From: Dreissena polymorpha
Taxonomy: Eukaryota; Mollusca; Bivalvia; Myida; Dreissenidae
NCBI RefSeq assembly: GCF_020536995.1
Contig: NC_068359.1
Span: 69,814,110-69,878,109, forward strand
Direction: 5' to 3'
Length of the DNA stretch: 64,000 nt
Shown here: piece by piece, positions 36,615 to 46,900 of the stretch
Layout of the letters: every line of letters begins with the position of its first letter
Position numbering within the stretch: the stretch's first letter is position 1
The notes under the pieces: generated by a model
What the model saw: only the letters and a program-made list of their open reading frames with translations
Told to the model about the DNA's origin: nothing
Databases searched by the model: none
Translations under genes and position numbers: made by a program

Positions 36615-37569
36615 CAGGGGTGGCGAAATCTCAAAAAACTATACTTGTCCACGGACAACCATTTAGGAAATTTAACTTGCCCGTTGCTGAACTACACTTG
36701 TCCGTTAATGTTTATATAAATTATAAACGCATTTATTGATTAATGTTAAATAATGTGGAATATATCAAAATGAGTATGATTTGCTTGTTTTGTTTATAAT
36801 AGTATTTCAATGGTACATTCATTATAGCAGTATATTATAAACAATATAAAGACTTTCTCAAACTTTAAATCTTGCGAAGCTAGTGTTATTAAAACATGTG
36901 CTGAACATAAGTACATTGTAATCTTAACAAATTAAACAAGTCCAATATTTGGACCTCATCAGACTGAGGCTCCGCTACTGGTAGCAATTTGATTATATAA
37001 ACTGGTAACCATTGAAAATCGGTTAGTTCTGGTGCGTTTACTTAGATCATATTTTTTATCATAACTTTTCTTAGTTTTTTGGGAGGTGGGCGGCTCAAAG
37101 CTTCGAGTTTCTGCTCCGTTGTTGAAGATTAAAAAAAAGTTTCATCTTTACCATTAAAGTCGTCTTAAATAACAAGGCAGACCGTGTTTTGATTATCTTA
37201 GATTGATACGTTTTATTTCCGTCTGATTGTAAAAATAAAGAAACCAGTCTGTACACTGTCTAACAGTCGGGCCGAATGTTGAAAATGCGGCATGCTCCCG
37301 GTCTCATATAGAATAAGGGAGATCACTGCGCAGGAAAGTGCACGTATTTTAGCTTGATTGCTCCGCAAATAGCACTGACAATGTAATCACGTGTCAACAT
37401 CCGGTTTAGTAAAACTTAATTACGGCTTTAATACAATGTATATTTGTATACCTGGACGCGACTTTTAAAAAACTTGTTGTCCACGGACAACTTAATTGAA
37501 AGAAGTCAGTTGCCCAGACAAGCAAATGTACGACTCGGGCAACTCGGACATTTGATTTCGCCACCCCTG
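36615..37569. mobile_element. CAGGG-ended hAT-like element, 955 bp, 5-bp duplication
   Basis: Ends 'caggggtggcgaaatc' at 36615 and 'gatttcgccacccctg' ending at 37569 are exact inverted repeats. GAGGT occurs at 36610-36614 and 37570-37574. Subterminal 'cttgtccacggacaacc' has its partner 'tgttgtccacggacaac' near the right end. No transposase frame, so non-autonomous. Confidence 0.85.
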
Positions 37570-38084
37570 GAGGTCAGGAGCCTGGCATTCTATACATATA
37601 GATGGTTACGTCAATTACACTATTGTCGGTAAGACCGGCGAGTACACAATGCCTCAACTGGAATAAACCAAGGCGACTTGCATCAGCGGTCAGTGATGCG
37701 TAGCAAATCCTCTGGCTATCAGTAGATCAGATAACCGATAATTGCACACAGCAAACAATGGCAGTATTAGTGACGGCATTGCGCACATGTGCGGCAGATT
37801 ATCAAAGGAGAAAATATAAGAAAATGTCGGCGATTTTGTTTTCGCTTTGATGTAATCAGAAAGCTATATAAAGCATCGTAAGGCGACAAAGTCGCCTATG
37901 TCACCCTCTAGGATGATCCCTAATGTTACGTCTAAATGATATCTAGGTCAAGTTCAAATATGGGTCATGCCGGGTCAATAACTTAGTCTCGAGGTCACTA
38001 AGTGCATTTCAAGCATTGAGCATGGTGTCCAAAACCTTCGAACAGGCGTATCTTTTGAGAGTTTGGCACTCTTGTTTTATGTTA

Positions 38085-38515
38085 TCTTACATTAACTTCT
38101 TCATTTCTACACCCATTTACTTCAAATTGATACTGAACACCTTCTATGACAATACGGTCAATCTCAACTGTGCATGGCCCCATTTCCATCCCTGGGGTGC
38201 CCCGCCCTCATAGACCACGCCCACCCAAAATTGCCTTTTACTATAACTTCTTTATTTCTACACCGATTTACTTCAAATTGATACTGAACATCTCTTATGA
38301 CAATACGGTAAATCTCAATTATGCATGGCCCCATTACCAACCCTGGGGCACCCCGCCCACATATACCACGCCCACCCAAAATTGCCTTTTACTATAAATT
38401 CTTCATTTTTACACCGACTCAATTCAAATTGATACTGAACATATCTTATGACAACACGGTCAATCTCAACTATGCATGGCCCCATTATCAACCCTGGGGC
38501 GCCCCCTGGGTCAAA
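38085..38515 (+). repeat. 151-bp tandem repeat, about 2.8 copies
   Basis: Units share 'ttcaaattgatactgaacat', 'gacaatacggtcaatctcaa' and 'tgcatggccccatt', at 38121, 38272 and 38423. Overlapping open frames on both strands here are artefacts of the repeat. Confidence 0.85.
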
Positions 38516-38564
38516 CATGCAGCGTGGGGATATGCATCGGCCTCTGCCGCGCCATTTCTAGTAT

Positions 38565-38715
38565 GCATATGCATAAAGTGTTGTCCCAGATGAGCTATGC
38601 AGTCCGAACAGGCAAATTAGGGACAACACTTTGGGCTGTAATGGATTTTTTTTACTATATACAAAGTCTCTTTTTAACGAAAATCCAGTGAAAAATGTTG
38701 TCCCTGATTCTGTTT
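38565..38715. mobile_element. Palindromic MITE, copy 5
   Basis: 'gcataaagtgttgtcccaga', 'gcagtccgaacaggcaaatt', 'agggacaacacttt', 'aacgaaaatccagtg', 'gttgtccctgattctg'. Confidence 0.65.
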
Positions 38716-39271
38716 TTTCCCAACACATACTTAAATATTGAGAATAAAAGTAATTTCAATATTACATTTACAATGTACTAAGGTTCCACTTATAGAAACT
38801 GTTTGGGAGATAAACTGTATGTTCAGACTTCTTTCAACAAATTTTTGTTTCAAACCTTCAATTTGAAATGTTTAGGTTTGGTTGGGCAAAATGTATACTT
38901 TTTATCTCTCGCCAAAGGCTGAGGGATATAGAATTAGGCATGTCCATCCATCTTTCACAAAACTGTTTAGGGCTATATCTCAGGTACCACGCAAGATTTC
39001 AACATGAAACTTCATGGGTGTATTCATATTAATAAGGAGAAGTGCCTTGTATAAGAACCATAACACTTCACTTTCTTAAATAAGAGTTATTGCCCTTTCT
39101 TGTCTTTGTATGATGGAACATTTCAGGGCTACACATGTATATCTGAGATATTATACAATATTTCAACATGACACTTCATGGGTGTGTAGAAATCAATGGG
39201 AAGAAGTACCATGCACAAGAACCATAACCCTGCACTTTCTTAACTAAGAGTTAATGCTATTTGTTGTGTTT

Positions 39272-40518
39272 AGCTCACCTGTCACGAAGTGACATGGTGA
39301 GCTTATGTGACCGAGTGATGTCCAGCATCCGTTGTGTGTGCGTGTGTCCGTCAATAATTTGTTTGTGTAGACAGTAGGGGTCATAGTTTTCATCCAATCT
39401 TTATGAAATTTGGTCAGAATGTTTATCTTGATGAAATCTGGGTTGGGATTATATTTGGGTCATCTGGGGTCAAAAACTAGGTCACTAGGTCAAAAACTAG
39501 GTCACATAATAGTTCAAATAATAGAAAAACCGTCAACAATTTGTTTGTGTAAACAGTAGAGGTCACAGTTTTCATCCAATCTTAATGAAGTTTGGTCAGA
39601 ATGTTTATCTTGATGAAATCTAGGTAGGGATTATATTTGGGTCATCTGGGGTCAAAAACTAGGTCACTAGGTCAAAAACTAGGACTAGGTGAAATAATAG
39701 AAAAACCTTGTATAGACGATAGAGGTCGCAGTTTTCATCCAATCTTTATGAAATTTGGTCAGAATGTTTATCTTGGGGAAATCTGGGTTGGGATTGTATT
39801 TGGGTCATCTTTGGTCAAAAACTAGGTCACTAGGTCAAATAATAGAAAAACCTTGTGTCAGGGTTTTTTCTGCCTATTTTGGGAAAAGGAGTCTTACCAA
39901 ATTGGGAATTTTTTATCGACAAAATTGGCCATTTTGGGAATTTTTGCTTTGTTGAAACGGCTCATTTGGGAAAAAATTGTGAATTTATCATGCTTAAATA
40001 ATTCAGTGGTTTAACAAATAAATTTGTTTTTATTTGTTATTTTGTCTTCTTTATATAAACAGATGCAGATACAAACACTGGTTAGTCACACAAGTTATAA
40101 GACACTTCATTCTTAAAAAAAAAAAAAAAATTTTTTTTTTTTGGAAATTGGGAATTTTTTTTATAATTTCGGTTTGGGATCGGGTCCGTTTGCTTTGGGA
40201 GTGCCTCCGTTTTCCGGAGGCGCAGACAGTGCTGAAAAACCCCTGTGTGTAGACAATTGAGGTCACTGTTTTCATCCAATCTTCATGAAATTTGGTCAGA
40301 ATGTTTGTCTTGATGAAATCTGGGTGTGGATTGTATTTGGGTCACCTGGGGTCAAAAACTAGGTCAATAGGTTAAATATTAGAAAAACCTGTAGACAATA
40401 GAGGTCACAGTTTTCATCCAATCTTTATGAAAGTTGGTCAGAATGTTTATCTTAATGAAAACTCGGTTGGGATTGTATTTGGTTAGTCAGGTGAGCGATT
40501 CAGGGCCATCATGGCCCT
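39272..40518 (+). mobile_element. Tandem-core element (middle level)
   Basis: Starts 'tagctcacctgtcacgaagt' with a hairpin to 'acatggtgagct', has several units of about 160-180 bp ('gtttgtgtagacagtagggg', 'tttatcttgatgaaatctgg', 'caaaaactaggtcactaggt') and ends 'caggtgagcgattcagggcc' plus 'atcatggccctcttgt'. CACCTG near the start and CAGGTGAGC near the end are inverted. Confidence 0.7.
39857..40246. mobile_element. CAGGG-ended element (inner level), 5-bp duplication
   Basis: Ends 'cagggttttttct' and 'tgctgaaaaacccctg' are imperfect inverted repeats. TGTGT flanks it on both sides, and removing one copy restores the host phrase 'aaaaaccttgtgtagacaat' seen in neighbouring units. The body is the attgggaa vocabulary. 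Confidence 0.75.
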
Positions 40519-40928
40519 CTTGTTATATGATGTGATTTTTCAAGGCTATATCTCAGATATGCCACTAGGGTTCAATATGAAACTTCATGGGGTTTATATT
40601 TACATGTATAAATATCAATGGAAAAATTGCAATTCATAAAAACAATTACACTACACTTAATTATCACCTTTAAATTATTACCTTACACTTAATGATTCTA
40701 ATGTATATCATGGGATTTGCACCATTCCATAAAAAAAGTTTATTTGGCAGGGGATAATTGATAATCATAATAAAATCAACACATTTGCCTGTTTCTATTG
40801 GGAATCAGTCCCCCCTTAAGTATTTTAAAGAAAAATAGTAGCTTTACACACATGCATTAAGCCCCATTTTCCTAGAGGGAGACTCAAATAAACTCTGTTT
40901 TTATCCACAGTACTGACAGAGACCAGGG

Positions 40929-43900
40929 ATGGAGGGTGGTGTGGCTATGACGAGTAGGCAGGGGGACCAGGGCTTCTTCCATATGCCTAAATTACAGGTA
41001 GGAAATTCTTTAACTTTTTCCTGCTCACAAGCTTAGTGAACATGGCTATATGCAATCAGCATTAAACCAGAAGACCTGCGAGTAAGTCACAGTCTGTTCA
41101 GGTTAAATGCTGTTTGATGCTCATTATCTTAATATTAAAAATGAAGCCTTTAAAACTTTAATCTCAAATTATTCAATAATTAAGTACCTTACTATATAAA
41201 TAAGCATAAGTAAAAATGTAAATTTCCAGCAAGAAATATTATATGTTTGCATGAAATATAAAAAAAAATTGCGAGGAGTCTTAAAGAAACTTTTATAAAG
41301 GTCTTAAGCAGGATTGTTCATTTTTAGCGAGGCTGTTTTCGGAGAAAACCCGAGCTATTGTCATAGCCAGTTTGTCGTGTCGTGTTGTCTGCTGGTGTCG
41401 TGCTAAAACCTTAACATTGGTTCTAAAGTCAAAGTGCTTCCACCTACAACTTTAAAACTTAGATGCACCTATATGAGTTCTACACGCCACACCCATTTTT
41501 GGGTCACAAGGTCAAAGGTCAAGGTCACTGCAATAACTATGTCGTTTATTGTGCGATTTTAAAATCATTTGGCAAATTTTTTCACCATCATTGGACGGTG
41601 TGTCGGTCAAAGAATAACGTCGATATCTCCAAGGTCAAGGTCACACTGTGAGTTCAAAAGGTCAAAAATTGCCATAAATGATCTTGTCAGGGCCATAACT
41701 ATGTCATTCATTGTGAGATTTTAAAATTACTTGGTACATTTGTTCACAATCATTGGATAATGTGTCATGGGGAAGAGTTACTTCAATATCTCCAAGGTCA
41801 AGGTCACACTTGGAGTTCAAAAGTGAAAAATGGCCATTAATGAGCTTGTCCGAGCCATAACTATGTCATTCATTGTGAGATTTTAAAATGACTTTGTACA
41901 TTAATTTTGTTCACAGTCTGAACGGCATGTCTTGTTGACAGTTGGAAATATAAAATATCCACGAGAAGTCAAAATAAAGAAAAATGTTTATGCAGGTCTC
42001 GAGCATAATTGTTTATTATCCCCCGCCATAGGCGTAGGGATATTGTTTTGGCGTTGTCCATCCGTCCGTCCATCTTTCCGTCCTTCTGTCGGTCCGTCCG
42101 GCACTTAAGTGTCCGGAGCCATATCTTGGAAGTGCTTTGGCGATTTTATTAAAACTTGGTATGTATATATATATGGATTAGAGGATGATGCACGCCAAAT
42201 GGCATTGTAGACCATCGGATATTAACGGAGTAATGGCCCTTTGTATCTTGAAAAAATGCTTTTTTTGTGTCCGAAGACATATATTGGAAGTGCTTGGACG
42301 GATTTCATTGAAACTTGGTATGAGTATACATATGGATAAGAGGATGATGCACATTGGCCTTGTCCATCCGTCCAGAATACTTTTGTGTCCAGAAGTATAA
42401 TGGCGGGGGATATCAATTCAACGAATTTGCTTGTGTTTTTACAGATGCCAAATTACCAGAAACCTAGAGTGTTCCTCCCAAACTTCAACAATCTCGCCAA
42501 TCAGCAGCCGCCCCCTGATGGAGGCAGGCCAGGGGCGGCCGATGGAGGCAGGCCAGGGGCAGCCCCCGTCTACAACGCTACAAAGTTCTCCGGGAATCTG
42601 GAGACAGAGATGAGCAACCCCAGTTTTGATGGGCGTCGTATACGCAAGACAATGGTCCGAAAGACCGTTGACTACAATACCTGCATTGTCAAGTATTTAG
42701 AGGTAATTTGCTTCTGGGATTGATAAATCATTTGGTAAATAATGTATTCATTTTTAGCTCATCTATTTTTTGAAAAAAAAATGAGCTATTGTCATCACCT
42801 TGTCATCGGCGTCCGGTTAAGTTTTGCGTTTAGGTCCACTTTTCTCATAAAGTATTAATGCTATTGCATTCAAACTTGGTACACTTACTTACATAAGGGG
42901 ACTGGGCAGGCAAAGTAAGATAACTCTGGCATGCATTTTGACAGAATTATGTGCCCTTTTTATACTTAGAAAATTGAAAATTTTGGTTAAGTTTTGTGTT
43001 TACATGTAGGTCCATTTTATTCCCTATTGCTTTCATACTTGCAACACTTACTAGCTATCATAAGGGGACTTTGCAGGCAAAGTTATGTAACTCTGACTGG
43101 CATTTTGACGGAATTATGGGCCCTTTATACTTAGAAAATTGAAGATTTGGTTAAGTTTTGTGTTTTGGTCCACTTTATCCCTAAAGTATCATAGATATTG
43201 CTTTCATACATGGAACACTTGCAAACTATCATAAGGGGACAGTAAAGGACAAGTTGCATAATTCTGGTTGTCATTTTTACCGACTTATGGCCCTTTTTTG
43301 ACTTAGTAACTTTGAATATATGGTTAAATTTTGTGTTTGGATTTACTTTACTTCTTAAGTATCAAAGCTATTGCTTTTAAACTTTAAATACTTTCATGCT
43401 ATCATGAGGGTACTGTACCTGGCATGTTGACTTTTACCTGACCTTTGAATGACCTTGACTCTCAAGGTCAAATCATTAAATTTTGCTAAAATTGCCATGA
43501 CTTTTTTATTTATGATTAGATTTGATTGATACTTTGACAAAACAACACTTACCTGACATACCACAATAGACTCCACCCAAACCATCCTCCACGCCCCTCC
43601 CCTCGAATCGAATCCCCCGCCCCACCCATTTTTTTTAATTTTTTTTTTTAAAGATCATCTAATAAATGACCACCACACCCCCACACTATACACCCTCTCC
43701 ACTCCACCCCTCCCTCCTTTGTGATTGAAATTTGAGAAAGGTCCCTTCACCTTTAAAAAGAACAATAGATGAGCGGTCTGCTCCCGCAAGGCAGTGATAA
43801 ATTATTATTACATGTTTTTTATCTGATTTTGGGGGAAAAAACATGCGCAAAACGCCGGATTTTTGGGAAAATAAGAAAGTCTTAAATAATCAATTTAACA

Positions 43901-46900
43901 TATTTTACTGTTTTTAAAACATATTCAAGGCAACAGATAATTTAACTAATCAATAGTTTTCTTTTTTCTACACTGGATTAGATTAACTTATATTATTAAA
44001 GGTTTAAAAAAAAAAGAATTCAACAATTTCAGTTCATTTGCATTACGGTCAAATTACCATATGGGTTTCAGCAGCATAAATAATACAGATTTTAAGTAAA
44101 ATATTGATTCGGATCACATTTAAATACAATAAATCATGATGAAAGTAGATAATAAGATATAATTAAACAATAATTATATAAATAATAAACCACAAATAAG
44201 CCAACCTCAGCTGAACAAAGAGATTTTGAGATTTTCTTCAAATGGTTGGAAGACACATAAGAAATGAACTGTTTTAGGTTGGGATGAGATACCTGCATTT
44301 CAATTTAATTATTTTTTAACCAATCGTGTACAAGGATTTTCAGAACAAGTTTTTGCGGGATGTTGTTTAATGTTATGTTATGAAGTAATTATTCTTTAAT
44401 GCAATAATAAGTTTAGTTACATAAAAAGAAGGCAAAATAAAGATACATTTAAACATAGAAATAAAACATCTAAAACTAAAAGGAATTCTCTGTTGTTGTG
44501 TTTTTGCTGTAATAGTTAAGTCGGACTGACTTATTTTCAAGATTTTTCCAACACCGATATATTCAGTGTAATGAGAACTGTGGAATCGAAACTTTTGAAT
44601 TTAAGGGAAATAGAACCATAAGAAAGAGTGGTCAAAATGAACACAAGCCAGCAAAAAACGTGTTAATTTTGAAACTGGTTGGCTTAGATTAACACAATAC
44701 ATTTCATGATTTTAAATCGGAGACTAGGGTAGCTTGTGCCGACATACTTATCCGTAAATCCAGCAGTAGAGTAGCTGGAATAACCAATGTAGAAGGAATC
44801 AGTTATTTAATTGTGCCATAATACAAAATATTGCTAAAACGGCCACCTTTGTAAAATAGGAGCCTTGTGAGAATCCTTATTTTAGACTGACTTCCTGGTT
44901 CACTGACTGCAATTTTTAGGGAAACTTTCAAAGACGTCACTGTTTTGATATTTGTAGAATCGTATCTGGCAGAGAGACTGGAGGGACTGTCGTGCTATAC
45001 AACCTGATTCCCTGTATCAGCTAGAGGTATGAACAAGCTTTGGTACCCGTGTCAGGGCTTTTTATGCGTCTTAAGCAGGGGCAAAATATAGGCCCCTATC
45101 GTCCAGAGAATTTCTTTAGAATAATGCTTTTTTCCCCGAGAGTGTTAGGATTGTTATTATCAGTCAATAGCCTTGTTAATTAAGCTTGTCTGTAGAACTA
45201 AACACTTGAGTGGCATGAAATAAATATTGATTTATATAGTAAATCCTTGTGCATGGTATCTCAAAACGACATGGACCAAAGGTTTTGTATGAAGTATATG
45301 ACATTGTATGATCAAAACATACCTGCCTTGGAGGTTAAATTTTAGAAATGAACATCGTACTTAAGTTCCCTACCAAGTTTGTTCAAATCATGTCCCTGGT
45401 GTCAAAACTGTCACCACCCTGGGGCTCACTTGTTTCCCTTATATGTATAGAGTTAAAAATCTCCATGCAGTTCAGTACCTTTGGGTCTCATATATATTTA
45501 TGATTATTATACCTCACTTTTATTCAAAATGCTTAACTCCCATAGGCCATCGTGACATAGAAATACTGTCAGACCCAGCGGGAAAAAATTTACTGTCCAA
45601 AAAATACTGTCACCCGCTACCTTAGCCATCACGTGCCACCAGCTGGAAAAAATTTACTGTCCAAAAAATACTGTCGCCCGCTACCTTATCAATCACGCGC
45701 GGAATGGTAAAAAAATTTATACTGTCCCATTCGCGCATGCGCAGTACGCAGTTTTGCATTTCTGTTGTATTTTGATAATTAAAATATCGATTGCAGCTGA
45801 AACTGTGCTGTAGAATAGATTAATTTAAGCTTTGACAGGTGTCATAAAAAAAATTAAATTAGTATAAACGACACGCTTACCTCAATGGCGACTTTAATCC
45901 AATGCTAATAACAATACAGTTACAACGATATACACTTCCATTGTCTGTTCTTAAAGTGTTATGCTTTAAACAAATATTTAACCAGGTTTTCCGAAGAAAA
46001 AAACTGGTTAGTAGATTGGCGATGTCGGCGGGCTGGCGGAACAAGCTTGTCCAGGCCATAACTTTGTTGTTCATTGTCAGATTTTAAAATCATTAGGCAT
46101 ATTTGTTCACCATCATTAGACGATGTGCTGCGCGGAAGAATTACGTCGATATCCAAGGTCAAGGTCACAATTTGAGTTTGAAGGTCAAGAATGGCCATAA
46201 ATGAGCTTGTCCGAGCGATTACTTTGTCGTTCATCGTCAGATTTTAAAATCATTTGGCACATTTGTTCACCATCATTGGACGGTGTGTCGTGCGAAAGAA
46301 TTACGTCGATATCTTTAAGGTCAAGGTCACAATTTGAGTTTGAAGTTCAAAAATGGCCATAAATGAGCTTGTCCAGGCCATTACTTTGTGATTCATTGTG
46401 AGATTTTAAAATCATTTGGCACATTTGTTCACCATCATTAGACGGTGTGTCGGGCGAAAAATCACGTCGATATCTCCAAGGTCAAGGTCACAATTTGAGT
46501 TTGAAGGTCAAAAATGGCCATAAATGAGCTTGTCTGGGCCATTACTATGTCATTCATTGTGACATTTTAAAATCATTTGGCACATTTGTTCACCATTATT
46601 GGACGGTGTGTTGCCTGAAAGAATTACGTCAATATCTCCAAGGTCAAGGTCGCCACAACTAAAAATAGATTGATTTTGAAACAACTATGTAACTTTAAAC
46701 AATCAGTAACAATGCACATTTGATTTTGAGTTGTCTCTCTTTATTAGACTCTTTTTTTTTTTTTCTAATTGAAATCAAGGTAAATTTTACACAAGGGGGT
46801 TAACAATACACATTTTGAATTGTCTCCCTTTATCAGACTTTTTTTTAACTGAAAACCTGGTTTTGTGACAATTTTGTCCCTTGTTTACTGTCAAAAAACC

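Larger units (their letters stand above)
34453..37921. mobile_element. Inserted CAGGG-type element, about 3.5 kb, itself carrying insertions
   Basis: Ends 'cagggatcaacctag' and 'ctaggatgatccct' are near-perfect inverted repeats. Inside each lies a small hairpin: 'ggagaagtgacttctcc' on the left and 'ggcgacaaagtcgcc' on the right. The flanks 'atgat' and 'aatgtt' are compatible with a mutated 5-bp duplication. It contains the attgggaa repeat (35280-35900) and the 36615-37569 element. No transposase frame is visible. Confidence 0.5.
34160..38075 (+). mobile_element. Tandem-core element split by a 3.5-kb insertion
   Basis: Starts 'ttttatacgcccg' with hairpin 'cccgtttttaaaaacggg' and resumes after 37921 to end 'ggcgtatcttttgaga...gcactcttgt'. 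'tatacgcc' and 'ggcgta' are subterminal inverted repeats. Core sequence 'ggtcaagttcaaatatgggt' and 'gtgcatttcaagcat' occurs on both sides of the insertion. Confidence 0.6.
38900..40795 (+). mobile_element. Tandem-core element (outer level of a nested stack)
   Basis: Starts 'tttttatctctcgccaaagg' and, after an interruption, ends 'ggcaggggata...acacatttgcctgt'. The core phrases 'ggctatatctcag' and 'aacttcatgg' occur both before 39272 and after 40520, which shows the interruption. The end resembles that of the 42015-42434 element. Confidence 0.55.

Noticed and set aside
38146-38593. Proline-rich frames on both strands
   Set aside because: Products of the 151-bp tandem repeat; no independent support.
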